Source: Collinsella sp. UBA6357
GTDB lineage: Bacteria > Actinomycetota > Coriobacteriia > Coriobacteriales > Coriobacteriaceae
Length of the DNA stretch: 64,000 bases
Assembly: GCA_002437815.1 (NCBI GenBank)
Contig: DJRP01000032.1
Span: 102,949-166,948, forward strand
Direction of reading: 5' to 3'
Shown: in pieces, positions 12,833-22,617 of the stretch
Position numbering within the stretch: the first letter of the stretch is position 1
Layout of the letters: each line of letters starts with the position of its first letter
Position numbers and translations under genes: made by a program
The notes under the pieces: generated by a model
The model's database searches: none
What the model was told of the DNA's origin: nothing
The model's input: only the letters and a program-made list of their open reading frames with translations

Positions 12833-12972
12833 ATGATGTGCTCCGCTACGCTCGAAAGTTTCAACCGCATGATTCTAGCGCACCGCAAGGACAGCGCGTC
12901 CCCGCGTCGAAGACGGGCACCAAGCCACCATGAGCATGTCGGTACCCGTCTCGATGAGACGTCAACGTTACG

Positions 12973-15900
12973 TTAGAGCTCGTAGGATACGACCTGTGGC
13001 TCGCCGGGACGTAACGGATCGTCTTGTTCCACGCGCACGAACCTGAGCGCAACCGAATCATAGCCAGCACGGTGCAAAACGTCAGCATAGACGCGTGCCT
13101 GCAGACCGTGCTTGACCGCAAGCTCCTCGAGCGTCTCGTCCGGTGTACCGCCCGTCTTGTAGTCGATGACCAGTGCGCGGGAGGGGTCGTCGGGGTCGAC
13201 GCCGAGCGCATCGATCGCACCCTCGGCATAGGATCCGAAGCGCGCGATGTCTTCGTCGGGGCAGCCGAACGAGAAGAACGGCACCTCGGCAAGCACGCGC
13301 GGCCAGCGCAGCAGCTCGGCGCGAACAGCCGATCCGCCCCAGCGTTGCAGCGCAGCCTCAAGGCGATCACGCTGCGAAGCCTCGAGTCCCCACGTGCGTG
13401 CAAGCGCCTGCAGACGCTCGGGCGCAACGGTGTCGGACCCGGTCTCGATCATCCATTGCGCCGCCGCATGAAACGCCGAGCCCAAAGCAAGGGGATCCCC
13501 TGCGGCAAGCTTCGCCGTGCCGGCAAGATCATCTTCGCCCGAAGCCGCAGTTGCGCCGCGGTCCTCTCCTTCCGCGTGTAGCGTGGCAGCGATGGAAGAG
13601 TAACTGTACGAGTCTCGCTCGGGCGTCGGCGCCGGCGCATAGCTGCATGCCACCTCTTGCGGGTAAACGAGCGTCACCTCGCGCTCCTCCGTAAACGAAT
13701 CGTCCCGAGCGGCCGCAGCATCAAGCGCCGGGTAGTCCTCGGCCAAAAACTTGATGTGCGGCCCTTTGACGCTTTTCGAGGGATACTCGAAGTCCGACAG
13801 AAACGTGATGCTGTAGTCGCCCTCGTGGGCATCGTCAAAATCGAGCATGTCGACACCCAGGTCGGGAAACCCGGGCACCTCGTCACTCTCGGGCAGGATG
13901 CGCATCAGAACATCGCCCATAAGCGACGAGGCGTGCCCCGGCTCGAGCTCGGTCGCAAACTGGGCACCCATAGCCAAGATCACGACCTCTCGCGCGCGGG
14001 TGATCGCCACATAGAGCAGACGGGCGAGCTCATCAAACTCAAGGCCGCGACCCACCTCCTTCATATAGGCGTAGGCCTCGGCGGCACGCTGCGGCAACGA
14101 CCCCTCGAGCATCTCTTCATCAAGCGAAGCCTTGCCGAAAGCCAGATAGATATCGTTGTCCACGTCTTGTTCGCAGCGGTTGGGATAAGCCGTCCAATAC
14201 GCACGGCCATCCCGCTCAAACGTCTGGAACCGGTCCTTCGCGGCGTTGATGCGATCGCACTCGGCAATCGCCACCACGGGAAACTCCAGGCCCTTCGAGG
14301 CATGGATCGTCATGATGCGCACGGCATCCTCGCCGGCGCCGTTGAGCGCCGCCGGTGACTCCTTGATGGCATCGATATGGTGCGCAAACGCATCGGCAAC
14401 CAGACGCGGAGCATAGGCATGGCCCGCGCTCTCGGCATCCACGATATCGAGAGCCTTCAAGACGTTAGCGGCCATGGCGTGCTCGCGGGCGCCGCCGCGT
14501 TGCAACCTCAGCATCCAACCGGACTCGTCGATCACATCGCAAACGATCTGGTAGACCGGATCGCGACCCACGCGCCCCAGGGCCTTCGAGAGAATCTCGC
14601 GCGCCCGCGCAAGCAGCGGCAGGGCACCGAACTTTTCCATGATCTCGCCGTCAAGCAGCGTATCGGCCGTCAGCGAACGGGAGTCGACGATGCCGGCAAC
14701 CGGCTCGACATGCGTTGTAAGCGCCAAGAGTTCCTGGGCGCCCAGTTCGAACATCGGCGACAGCAAGAGCGGGAGCGTACCCTTCTCGCCATCGTTGGGG
14801 TTTGCCAAGAACGCCAGCAGCGAGCGGACGATATCGACCTCCGGAGCGCCACGGAACACCGATGTGCCGCCCGCGATCACACAGGGAATCCCGCGGCTGC
14901 GCAGGGCATCGGCGTAAACGTTGGCCTTAGAGAGCGCCTTCATGAGGATGACCATCTGTCCCGGCCTGAAGCCCTCCGTGAGCCTCAGGGCATCGAATCT
15001 CTCGGCGATGCGGGCCGCCTTCTCGCGTGCCCGGGCATCGGCGTCACCGCCCGCCACCAGAATCGCCTGGCGACGCGAGGTCAGATCGGGACGCTTAAGC
15101 GCGACGGCGTTCTTACGGTCTTTCTCACCGCAGGTCTCAAGATGCAGAAAGTCACGGCCCAGGCGGTTGTCGGCACCCCAAAAAATGCGGTCGGCGAACT
15201 CAAGAATGTCCGCGTGGCTGCGAAAATTAGTGTCCAGGCTCGCCAAGACGCCTGCTTTTGCATGCGCGACCTCCGCGCGCTTGGTGCGAAACACCGACAC
15301 GTCCGCGCCGCGGAAACGATAGATCGACTGCTGGGCATCGCCCACCGTGCACAGCTCGCGCGCATCGGGACTGCACAGCAGACTCACAAGCTCCACCTGC
15401 TGCTGGGCGGTATCCTGGAACTCATCGACCATGACCATCTTGAAACGACCGGCAAACTCACGGCGCACGAGCGGATCGCCCTTGAGCGCATCGTAGGCGC
15501 GGATGAGCAGGTCGTCGTTGTCGAGCGAAGACCGCTCGCCCTTGAGGCGATCGTACTCGGCCTGCACCTCGCGCGCGAGCTCCATAAGCTCGTCGAGCGC
15601 GTCCTTGCGTGCGGCAAGATAGGCATTGGCGAAGAAGAAGGGCCGTGCGGCACGAACGGCGGCAACGTACTCGCGCTCGGATGCATGGTCATCGTTTTTG
15701 GTGGCGCGGGGCAGCGTAAGGTCGCTCGTGGCCGCAAAGCAGGCGCGCACGGCATCAAGACCGCGATCCGAGGCGAAAAACGCCTCGAGCGCCGCGATGC
15801 AATCGCAGGCGGCATCGCAATTCTTCCACGACGGCGTATCGGCGATGGCACGATACGCCTCGTACAGATCTTGCGGAGATGCCTTGGGGGGCACCTGCTC

Positions 15901-16515
15901 AAACGCATCGAGCCCGCCCACCATGGCGGCCGTCTTGCTCAACATGGCCGTAAGAATATCGAGCAAGCTCGCAAGATCATGCGTTGCACCCGCGCCCTCG
16001 ATCTCAAAGGCCTCGAGCAGGGCGTCGTAGGCACCCGTTCCTGTCGCGTCGTCGGCGGCCACCCGACGCAACACGTGCTCGACCGCCAGGCGCTTAAGGT
16101 CGTCGGCATAGCCTTCCAGCTCAAAGGCGGGGTCGATACCAAGATCGAGGGCATGGGCGCGGATGATGCGCGAGCACATGCCGTGGATTGTCGAAATCCA
16201 GGCTCCGTCGACCTTGGCCGCCTCCTCGGAAAGCCCCTCCTCGATCAGCATCTTGCGGATGCGCTCTTTGAGCTCGGTTGCCGCCTTATCGGTAAACGTG
16301 ATGGCGAGCACCTGGTCGATGCTGTCCAAAAACGGCTCGGGAACGTCCGGGTCGGCCCACTGCTCGCGCGGCTTTGAACCGGGCAGCATGGCATAGCGAA
16401 TGCGCTGGGTAAGGGTAAAGGTCTTGCCCGAACCGGCACCCGCTGCCACAAACAGCGGGCCCTCCAGCGTATGGACGATCGTGGCCTGGTTTGCCGAAAG
16501 GTTGATATCGCTCAC
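12973..16515 (-). CDS. addA: AddA-like helicase-nuclease subunit (UvrD/Rep type)
   Basis: Subunit of the double-strand-break end-processing complex AddAB. The 1180-residue protein has the superfamily 1A motor: Walker A AAGAGSGKTFTLTQRI near residues 22-37, ITFTDKAATELKERI (motif Ia), MVDEFQDTAQQQ (motif II), GDAQQSIYRFRGADVSVF (motif III), MTIHASKGLEFPVVAI (motif V) and LLYVAITRARE (motif VI). The C-terminal PD-(D/E)XK nuclease shows EGAIDALG...VIDYKTGG. The start is GTG at 16515, overlapping the addB stop as GTGA, so the genes are coupled. Confidence 0.92.
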   Translation of the reverse strand: MSDINLSANQATIVHTLEGPLFVAAGAGSGKTFTLTQRIRYAMLPGSKPREQWADPDVPEPFLDSIDQVLAITFTDKAATELKERIRKMLIEEGLSEEAAKVDGAWISTIHGMCSRIIRAHALDLGIDPAFELEGYADDLKRLAVEHVLRRVAADDATGTGAYDALLEAFEIEGAGATHDLASLLDILTAMLSKTAAMVGGLDAFEQVPPKASPQDLYEAYRAIADTPSWKNCDAACDCIAALEAFFASDRGLDAVRACFAATSDLTLPRATKNDDHASEREYVAAVRAARPFFFANAYLAARKDALDELMELAREVQAEYDRLKGERSSLDNDDLLIRAYDALKGDPLVRREFAGRFKMVMVDEFQDTAQQQVELVSLLCSPDARELCTVGDAQQSIYRFRGADVSVFRTKRAEVAHAKAGVLASLDTNFRSHADILEFADRIFWGADNRLGRDFLHLETCGEKDRKNAVALKRPDLTSRRQAILVAGGDADARAREKAARIAERFDALRLTEGFRPGQMVILMKALSKANVYADALRSRGIPCVIAGGTSVFRGAPEVDIVRSLLAFLANPNDGEKGTLPLLLSPMFELGAQELLALTTHVEPVAGIVDSRSLTADTLLDGEIMEKFGALPLLARAREILSKALGRVGRDPVYQIVCDVIDESGWMLRLQRGGAREHAMAANVLKALDIVDAESAGHAYAPRLVADAFAHHIDAIKESPAALNGAGEDAVRIMTIHASKGLEFPVVAIAECDRINAAKDRFQTFERDGRAYWTAYPNRCEQDVDNDIYLAFGKASLDEEMLEGSLPQRAAEAYAYMKEVGRGLEFDELARLLYVAITRAREVVILAMGAQFATELEPGHASSLMGDVLMRILPESDEVPGFPDLGVDMLDFDDAHEGDYSITFLSDFEYPSKSVKGPHIKFLAEDYPALDAAAARDDSFTEEREVTLVYPQEVACSYAPAPTPERDSYSYSSIAATLHAEGEDRGATAASGEDDLAGTAKLAAGDPLALGSAFHAAAQWMIETGSDTVAPERLQALARTWGLEASQRDRLEAALQRWGGSAVRAELLRWPRVLAEVPFFSFGCPDEDIARFGSYAEGAIDALGVDPDDPSRALVIDYKTGGTPDETLEELAVKHGLQARVYADVLHRAGYDSVALRFVRVEQDDPLRPGEPQVVSYEL

Positions 16516-19500
16516 GAGCGCCTCTTCTCACACATGGTTACCGGACAAAACGAGCACGAATCCCTATGGGGCGCCGGTGCGATCCCGCCTTCGGCGCATC
16601 GCGACAGCTCGGCCGCGATGGATTGCTCGACAAGGTCGAGCAGTTCCTCGAACTCAAGCGACCCTTCCTTTTTGTTCTTGCCACGTCCCTTGGGAGGACC
16701 GGGAAACACGCACGGGCGATCGTTGGGAATGCCCTCGGACTCCCAAAGCGACGCGGAGACGGCGCCCGAGATCCCTGCCCTGCGCGTGCCAAAGTACACA
16801 GCGCCCTGTGCTTGGTGCGGACGGCCCTCGCGCTGTCCCAAACGTTCGAGCGCCGTGGCATAAATGAGCGTCTGGACGTGCGGCGAGCGGTCTTCATCAA
16901 GGCCGGGAAGCCATCCCGGTTCGAGCTCCTCGCCACCTTCCAGATCGCGCGTAGGATCCTCGCCCTTGAAATACGAGGCCACACTGCGGTTCTTGTAGTC
17001 GATCACCACAAAGCGCTCGCCCGAGCCCGCATCGGGCGCCACGTCCACGCGGTCGATGCGCCCGCCCAAAGGGTAGCCCGCATAGCTCACGTTCTCGCGA
17101 TCGAAGGCATATTCGAACAGCGCCGGCTCGTAGATGGCAAGCAGGGTACTCTCGTAGCGAACCACCTTGCGCAGCTGCGTGAGAATAGCATCGATCGCAT
17201 AGCTCTCCAGCTGATCGAGCGCCACCAGCGGGGCCGAGATCTTGCGTGCATCTTTGTTCTCAGCACGTCGTCCGTACAGATAGCGTCCGCGGGCGTGCTC
17301 CTCGCGGGTCTCGGCAAAGGCGGCGTCCATCTCATCCATGCAGGCATCGAGGTTGTCGGGCGTCACGCGCTTGAGACTGCAATCGATCAGGCGCTCGTGG
17401 AATCGCTGCATCACATCATGGACGAAATTGCCCATCTCGACCGGGCTGAACGCGCAATCGAACTTGCGCGTGGGAACGCGGTTGCTCGTGAACCACCTGA
17501 AAGGACAGGCAAGATAGTTTTCGATCGACGAGGCCGAAAGCGTGCGCGGGACCGCGTTGCCGCCCACGCTGCGCTGCGGCAGCATGACAAGCGATCGCAC
17601 CTCGGGCAAAAGCTCCGCACGGCCGAGCGCCGCCACCGCCTGTTCGCACAAGCCCTCGCCACTCGTCGCATCCATATTCGCAAAGAGCGCGCCCTCGCCC
17701 GGAACCGACAGGGCATCCATCGCCTTGCCGACACGCTTTGCACGCATCGAGAGCTCGCCGAAGGCGGGGATGGCAAAGAGCTCCTCCCCCTGGCGATCGC
17801 GTGCAATGCGGCACAAGACGGCACGTGAGCCAGCCGACTCGAGCGCACGAGAGAACTGGGCGAGCTGACGCTCCCCCGCAGGTATGGCAAGGGTCGCGCA
17901 GCCCAGCTTTTGCGCCAAAATGCTCGCCACCGTATCGCGCTCCTTGGCCTGGTATTCGGCAACACCCATGTCGGCCAAGAGGACGCCGTCGTAGCTAGCA
18001 TGCGAGCGGCGCGAAAGCTCGTCGACCGTAGCGAAGATCACCGCTGGGGCCCCGGTTTCGGCAGCATCGGCAACATCCTGGCGCACCGGCGTGCAAGCAA
18101 TCGAAATGTGAACCGAAAGCCCACGCAAGGGCTCAAGCACGCGTGACTCGTCGACGCCCAGGCTACGAGCCACTCCAAGCAGCTCGTCCGCCCGCTCCAG
18201 AGCGGCGAGCTCGGCCATCTGCGCACTCAGGCCGCAGGCACCGAATGCGGCAGCGGGAGCCGCCTGGGCCGCCGCGTGCATCAGGCGAAGCGCTCGCGAA
18301 TAGCGCTCCTGCTGCAACGCCTCAACCACGTCCATGGCCACGACGGGCCGTGCCGCGCGTCTCTGGGCTTCGGCACACGCCGTCTCGGCATTGAGCTCGC
18401 GACTTTGGATACTGTTGAGCTGCGACAGCACGTCCGCAACCGTCAGGCGGCGATTACGGCGCAGCATCGTATCGAAAGCCATGACCGTCTGGCGACGCGC
18501 CGGGCCGACACCCGACAGCGGCGAGCGAATCCACTCCACCAGCTCGGGCGCCGGCCACCAAGAGCTGGCCTGCTCGCGATTCATGCGATCGAGAAGATCG
18601 ACCAGCATGAACAGCATCTGGCCCGAGCGCGTCCGGGCAAACGGCACGCTGCCGGCAAAGCGGCAAGACATGCCCTTCGCGGCAAGGCGAGGGGCCATGC
18701 GCAGAAAATCCCGGTATGGATCGGGCGTAGCGCAGGCAAGCATGGCGCCAGAAGCAGCCATCTGAGACAAAATCTGGGTGCAGGCCGCCTCACGAGCCCC
18801 CGGACCCGCGAGCTCGACCGCGGCGGTGGCAGGGAGCTCCGGGGCGGCTGTGGGAAAATCATCGACAGATGCGCCCAGAGGCATCGTTAGCAGATCGGCC
18901 AGCGATTCCTGGTCGCGTCCTTCCAGAACAACAACCTCGCCGACACGTGCGATACATGCGAAAAGGTCGAGCACATCGACCTCCATCGAGGAAAAGCCCC
19001 GCACCGCGACGGCCGAAGCGCAGACGGGCACGTTGTCATCAAGGGCGCGAACCAGCTGTCCGCGCGCCGCGCACGCCTCGATGAGCCCCTGCGCACGCAG
19101 GCGATCGGCATAGCGAACCAGCAGCCCCAGGGTACGCCGCTCGGCAGCAGAAAACGCAACATCCGGGTACGCTCCCCCGGCTGCATCCAAACAGCGCGGC
19201 AGCATCGCAGCGGCCATCTTGACAAGCATGTCCGCCGTGCCGGGGTTGTCGGCAAAGGGGGCCACACCGCCCGGGTCCTGAGCAGCCTCGCCCAGCACAC
19301 CCGACATCAGCAGCTTGCGTTCGGTCGAGGACGCGATGGCGCGACCGTCGCCCAGAAGGCCCCACAGCGACGCCGTCCACGATGCAACCGTCTCCACGTC
19401 GACACCCAGTCCGAGCCCCGCCTTTGCCAGGTCGCGACGGCACACGGCACGCTCATCGAACGTGGGCACCAGAAGCACCGCACGTCCGTTGCGGTCGCAC

Positions 19501-19574
19501 AGCTCGCGCAGAATAGCGATCTCGGCGGGCGACAAATTGCAGCCAGCCCCCGTCGTATAGATTCGAACAGGCAT
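16512..19574 (-). CDS. addB: AddB-like PD-(D/E)XK nuclease subunit
   Basis: Partner of AddA in break processing. The product is 1020 residues from the ATG at 19574, which has GGAGGACC directly upstream. The C-terminal nuclease carries GRIDRVD...VIDYKNRS. Four cysteines flank it, one in LACPFRW and three in CSFCPVTMC, matching the AddB iron-sulfur staple. The N terminus reads IYTTGAGCNLS instead of a GxGSGKT Walker A, so this subunit is probably not an ATPase. Gene order addB-addA with a coupled start supports the call. Confidence 0.85.
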   Translation of the reverse strand: MPVRIYTTGAGCNLSPAEIAILRELCDRNGRAVLLVPTFDERAVCRRDLAKAGLGLGVDVETVASWTASLWGLLGDGRAIASSTERKLLMSGVLGEAAQDPGGVAPFADNPGTADMLVKMAAAMLPRCLDAAGGAYPDVAFSAAERRTLGLLVRYADRLRAQGLIEACAARGQLVRALDDNVPVCASAVAVRGFSSMEVDVLDLFACIARVGEVVVLEGRDQESLADLLTMPLGASVDDFPTAAPELPATAAVELAGPGAREAACTQILSQMAASGAMLACATPDPYRDFLRMAPRLAAKGMSCRFAGSVPFARTRSGQMLFMLVDLLDRMNREQASSWWPAPELVEWIRSPLSGVGPARRQTVMAFDTMLRRNRRLTVADVLSQLNSIQSRELNAETACAEAQRRAARPVVAMDVVEALQQERYSRALRLMHAAAQAAPAAAFGACGLSAQMAELAALERADELLGVARSLGVDESRVLEPLRGLSVHISIACTPVRQDVADAAETGAPAVIFATVDELSRRSHASYDGVLLADMGVAEYQAKERDTVASILAQKLGCATLAIPAGERQLAQFSRALESAGSRAVLCRIARDRQGEELFAIPAFGELSMRAKRVGKAMDALSVPGEGALFANMDATSGEGLCEQAVAALGRAELLPEVRSLVMLPQRSVGGNAVPRTLSASSIENYLACPFRWFTSNRVPTRKFDCAFSPVEMGNFVHDVMQRFHERLIDCSLKRVTPDNLDACMDEMDAAFAETREEHARGRYLYGRRAENKDARKISAPLVALDQLESYAIDAILTQLRKVVRYESTLLAIYEPALFEYAFDRENVSYAGYPLGGRIDRVDVAPDAGSGERFVVIDYKNRSVASYFKGEDPTRDLEGGEELEPGWLPGLDEDRSPHVQTLIYATALERLGQREGRPHQAQGAVYFGTRRAGISGAVSASLWESEGIPNDRPCVFPGPPKGRGKNKKEGSLEFEELLDLVEQSIAAELSRCAEGGIAPAPHRDSCSFCPVTMCEKRRS

Positions 19575-19661
19575 GGTCCTCCACTCAACCGTACGTGCTC
19601 TAGCATCGATGTTGACTATGCTAACCGCCCGCGCGGACAGATGCGCACCGCGCCAACAGAT

Positions 19662-19747
19662 TTGATCCCTAAGTGCCAGGGGGAATCGGATCATTGATCC
19701 AGAACGCGCTCCCGATGATCCGTTTTCCCCTGGCACTTAGGGATCAA
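19662..19747. repeat. Long inverted-repeat element with GATCCCTAAGTGCCAGG arms
   Basis: Arms of 33 bp (19662-19694 and 19715-19747) pair at 31 positions; each begins TTGATCCCTAAGTGCCAGGG. Only 20 bp separate the arms. The element sits between the addB promoter region and a terminator and codes for nothing. It looks like a mobile hairpin element or an extremely stable RNA structure. Confidence 0.8.
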
Positions 19748-19774
19748 AAAACCGCCCTCAAAGGAGCGGTTTTG
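19747..19774 (-). terminator. Rho-independent terminator after the YerC-like gene
   Basis: On the minus strand an AAAACCGC...GCGGTTTT stem runs into a T tract 24 bp after the stop at 19798. It abuts the long inverted repeat. Confidence 0.75.
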
Positions 19775-19797
19775 CACAGTTAATTTTCACGGCCGGT

Positions 19798-20097
19798 CTA
19801 TTCGCCGTCCTCGAGCTTGATAAGAATCTTGCGGTATCCACCATATTCGCCGTTGAGTGCCTTGGACACGCGACTCACCGTGGTCGACGAGGCACCGGTA
19901 CGCGCCTGCACTTCCACATAGGGCTCGCCCTCATCCAAGTAGCGGGCAACCTGCAAGCGCTGGGAAAGATCGCAGATCTCGCGCGGCGTGCAGATGTCGG
20001 TCAGAAACGCCTGGATCTCGGACTCATCGCCCAAAAGGCTAAAAGCATGCACGAGCTGCTTGACATCAGCGCGATCGAACATGTTCTCGATATTCAT
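19798..20097 (-). CDS. YerC/TrpR-family DNA-binding protein
   Basis: A 99-residue product if started at MNIENMFDRADV, which matches the usual length of YerC/YecD proteins, relatives of the Trp repressor. It shows FLTDICTPREICDLSQRLQVA followed by a helix-turn-helix, ARTGASSTTVSRVSKALN. The target is unknown. The open frame extends 38 codons upstream to 20211, but that part lacks family similarity. The ribosome site before 20097 is weak, so the start is less sure than the family. Confidence 0.85.
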   Translation of the reverse strand: MNIENMFDRADVKQLVHAFSLLGDESEIQAFLTDICTPREICDLSQRLQVARYLDEGEPYVEVQARTGASSTTVSRVSKALNGEYGGYRKILIKLEDGE

Positions 20098-20346
20098 CCA
20101 ATACCACCAAAATCGCCCGTAGGCCTCGGGTTTGATACTTTCAAGCGGGATGTATGCGCCCGTTCTATGCACACCGATGCATGGCAGGCGATAACGAGAG
20201 AAGTGTAGCACACCACCACGCTAAAGCGTAACGCTCCTCCGCCAACGGCAATTATTCACAAGTGTGTGCAACAATGGCGCTCAGCCGGAACGCCAACCGA
20301 GCGCTCCGTCCGCACAGATCAACTCGCTCGCGCCCCCGGAGGTTCC

Positions 20347-20712
20347 ATGCGCTTTATCGTCAACTGGCTCACCACGTCGCTCGCCATTGCCATCGCCACC
20401 TTTATCGTGCCGGGAATGGCACCCTTCGGCTCCGTCGAGGCTTGGGCGTGCTTTGCCTTCGTAGGGCTGTTCCTATCGATCGTGGACTCGCTTATCAAGC
20501 CGTTTCTGAGCGCCATCTCGCTGCCGCTCACCGTGATCACGCTCGGCATGTTCCAGCTTGTCCTCAACAGCTTCCTGCTCGAGCTCGCCAGCTATCTGTC
20601 GCTTAACATCTTGGGTGCCGGTATCTCCATCGCGGGTTTTTGGTCGGCGTTCTTTGGCGGCATCATCGTCTCGATCGCTCGCACGGTTCTCGATAGCGTG
20701 CTGCGCGACTAG
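20347..20712 (+). CDS. Phage-holin-4-superfamily membrane protein
   Basis: A 121-residue protein with four transmembrane segments, starting MRFIVNWLTTSLAIAIATF, with the family pattern LIKPFLSAISLPLTVITLG followed by NSFLLELASYL. These proteins are widespread small membrane proteins of unknown role, named for a resemblance to holins. The ATG at 20347 has GGAGG 5 bases upstream. It stands alone between YerC and the Rrf2 gene. Confidence 0.85.
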   Translation: MRFIVNWLTTSLAIAIATFIVPGMAPFGSVEAWACFAFVGLFLSIVDSLIKPFLSAISLPLTVITLGMFQLVLNSFLLELASYLSLNILGAGISIAGFWSAFFGGIIVSIARTVLDSVLRD

Positions 20713-20789
20713 CTCGCACAGGAGCCCAATCAAGGCCGCCGCTCAACGTGACGGCCGTTCTCACTGTTCTCGTAGGCCTTGGTTCTCGC

Positions 20790-21218
20790 TTAGATGACGT
20801 AATCGTATCCGTCGCTCGGCGCCACCAGGCTGTCGAGCGTCACGCCGTCCAGATAATCGTTGATGAGCTTATCGAGCCCCTTCCATACATCGAGCGTGGG
20901 GCACTCGTCGGCACGCGAGCAACCCTTGCAGTCGCCGTCAAGGCATGCAACGGGCGCGAGGCTGCCCTCGGTCAGGCGCAAGATCTCGCCTGCCGTGTAC
21001 TGTTCGGGTGGCCGTGTGAGGATATACCCACCGCCCTTGCCGCGCATGCCGGACAGAAGGCCCGCACGCACCAGGATGGACAGGATATTCTCGAGGTATT
21101 TTTCCGAGATGCCCTGGCGCGCGGCGATCTCTTTGAGCGGGATGCGGCCCTGAGCCTGATGCTCGGCCAGATCGATCATGACCCTCAGGGCATAGCGTCC
21201 CTTGGTGGATATCAACAT
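20790..21218 (-). CDS. Rrf2-family transcriptional regulator (IscR/CymR type)
   Basis: The 142-residue protein has the Rrf2 winged helix (MLISTKGRYALRVMIDLAEH, IPLKEIAARQGISEKYLENIL, LLSGMRGKGGGYIL) and a cysteine cluster CLDGDCKGCSRADEC at the position of the IscR iron-sulfur ligands. It is divergent from cysK, and dyads overlap both promoters, so control of cysteine synthesis, CymR-like, is likely; iron-sulfur sensing is also possible. The next gene but one, mnmA, also draws on sulfur. Confidence 0.88.
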   Translation of the reverse strand: MLISTKGRYALRVMIDLAEHQAQGRIPLKEIAARQGISEKYLENILSILVRAGLLSGMRGKGGGYILTRPPEQYTAGEILRLTEGSLAPVACLDGDCKGCSRADECPTLDVWKGLDKLINDYLDGVTLDSLVAPSDGYDYVI

Positions 21219-21249
21219 GTACGTAAACCTTTCCTGCGTTTAAACCCAA

Positions 21250-21412
21250 TAATCATACCAGAGATATGGGTAAACACAGCTAGAGCATCTACCTGCACTT
21301 TTTCATAGAGTCGAAACAATTTCTAAAATCCTATAGACAAACTAGGGTTATCTGCGTACTATGCTTTCCAACAGTAATTCATATAAACCTATACGTTTTA
21401 TGGGTTACTAGA
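21250..21412. promoter_or_regulatory. Divergent rrf2/cysK control region with three dyads
   Basis: For cysK (+): -35 TAGACA (21334-21339), 17 bp, -10 TACTAT (21357-21362). For the Rrf2 gene (-): extended -10 TGGTATGAT around 21255-21264. Imperfect dyads lie at 21256-21272 (TACC-N9-GGTA), at 21330-21346 (CCTA-N9-TAGG, overlapping the cysK -35) and at 21386-21406 (AACC...GGTT, just past the expected cysK start). The layout fits an Rrf2 repressor acting on both genes. Confidence 0.5.
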
Positions 21413-21459
21413 TAAGTATCTGCAACCGCTGCCAAGTCATCTGAACCCTGGAGGACACC

Positions 21460-22398
21460 ATGAGCAAGGTTTACACATCTATCGACCAGCTGATCGGACA
21501 CACCCCGCTGCTGGAGCTTACCCACTTTGAGGCCGACGAGGATCTCAAAGCTCGCGTGCTCGTCAAGCTTGAGTACTTCAACCCCGCCGGGTCGGTCAAG
21601 GACCGCGTCGCCAAGAACATGATCGACGAGGCCGAGAAGGCCGGCAAGCTCGTGCGTGGCGGCGACTACACCATCATCGAGCCCACGAGCGGCAACACCG
21701 GCGTCGGCATCGCATCGGTTGCGGCGGCTCGCGGCTACAAGGTGGTCATCACCATGCCCGAGACCATGTCCATCGAGCGCCGCAAGCTGATGCAGGCCTA
21801 TGGCGCCGAGCTGGTGCTGACCGACGGTTCCAAGGGCATGAAGGGCGCCATCGCCAAGGCCGAGGAGCTGCAGAAGGAGATCCCCAACAGCATCATCGCC
21901 GGGCAGTTTGTCAATCCCGCCAACCCCGCCATCCACGAAGCGACGACCGGTCCCGAGATCTGGGAGGACACCGACGGCCAGGTCGACATCTTTGTCGCGG
22001 GCGTGGGCACCGGCGGCACCGTGACCGGTGTGGGCAAGTACCTCAAGTCCCAGAACCCGGACGTGCGCGTCGTCGCCGTCGAGCCCGCCACCTCCCCCGT
22101 GCTTTCAAAGGGACAGGCCGGCCCGCATAAGATCCAGGGCATCGGCGCCGGCTTTGTGCCCGACGTGCTCGATACCAAGGTCTACGACGAGATCATCCCC
22201 GTCGAGAACGAGGATGCCTTTGCCACCGGCCGCGCCGTGGGCCACAAGGAGGGCGTGCTCGTGGGTATCTCGTCCGGCGCCGCCGTGTGGGCCGCTATCG
22301 AGCTCGCCAAGCGCCCCGAGAACGAGGGCAAGACTATCGTGGCGTTGCTGGCCGACACCGGCGAGCGTTACCTCTCGACCGCCCTCTTCGCCGACTAG
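21460..22398 (+). CDS. cysK: Cysteine synthase A (O-acetylserine sulfhydrylase)
   Basis: PLP enzyme making cysteine from O-acetylserine and sulfide. The 312-residue protein has IDQLIGHTPLLEL, the PLP lysine in NPAGSVKDRVAKNMI, the substrate loop EPTSGNTGVGIA, the phosphate-binding GVGTGGTVTGVGKYLK and the C-terminal GISSGAAVWAA. The start has GGAGG. It is single-gene, divergent from the Rrf2 regulator and followed by a strong hairpin. Confidence 0.96.
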   Translation: MSKVYTSIDQLIGHTPLLELTHFEADEDLKARVLVKLEYFNPAGSVKDRVAKNMIDEAEKAGKLVRGGDYTIIEPTSGNTGVGIASVAAARGYKVVITMPETMSIERRKLMQAYGAELVLTDGSKGMKGAIAKAEELQKEIPNSIIAGQFVNPANPAIHEATTGPEIWEDTDGQVDIFVAGVGTGGTVTGVGKYLKSQNPDVRVVAVEPATSPVLSKGQAGPHKIQGIGAGFVPDVLDTKVYDEIIPVENEDAFATGRAVGHKEGVLVGISSGAAVWAAIELAKRPENEGKTIVALLADTGERYLSTALFAD

Positions 22399-22405
22399 CA
22401 TCGCC

Positions 22406-22436
22406 CCTGCAATTGGGGACGTAGCAAAATTGCAGG
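22406..22436. repeat. Short inverted repeat after cysK
   Basis: Arms CCTGCAATT and AATTGCAGG (9 bp) with a 13-bp loop, 8 bp past the cysK stop. No T tract follows. It may be a weak terminator or one more intergenic hairpin element. Confidence 0.45.
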
Positions 22437-22506
22437 CTGGGCCTCGCTTCCCCTCTCGAAGCCCCTTGCAGGTCGCGCACAGGCGATTTTCGCGCGACCG
22501 AAACGC

Positions 22507-22548
22507 TACAATCGTGATCCGAGGCGCGATCCCGCGGGACCGCGCCTC
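22507..22548 (+). terminator. GC-rich hairpin between cysK and mnmA, with a -10-like hexamer
   Basis: GAGGCGCG...CGCGCCTC (22521-22548) with an inner TCC/GGA extension forms a very stable stem, followed by ATTTATT. A TACAAT (22507-22512) just before it could be the mnmA -10. In that case the hairpin would sit at the very start of the mnmA leader rather than end the cysK transcript. Confidence 0.5.
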
Positions 22549-22617
22549 ATTTATTGCATATCAATCCGTCGGATACTCGAGGCATCTCGCTGAGTTTTAT
22601 TGGAACCGGAGGCAACA

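Noticed and set aside
9023..12976. Very long plus-strand open frame (1317 codons) opposite dnaE
   Set aside because: It is the antisense of dnaE, caused by GC-rich third positions; its translation is His/Val/Leu-rich low complexity without a family, and dnaE is certain.
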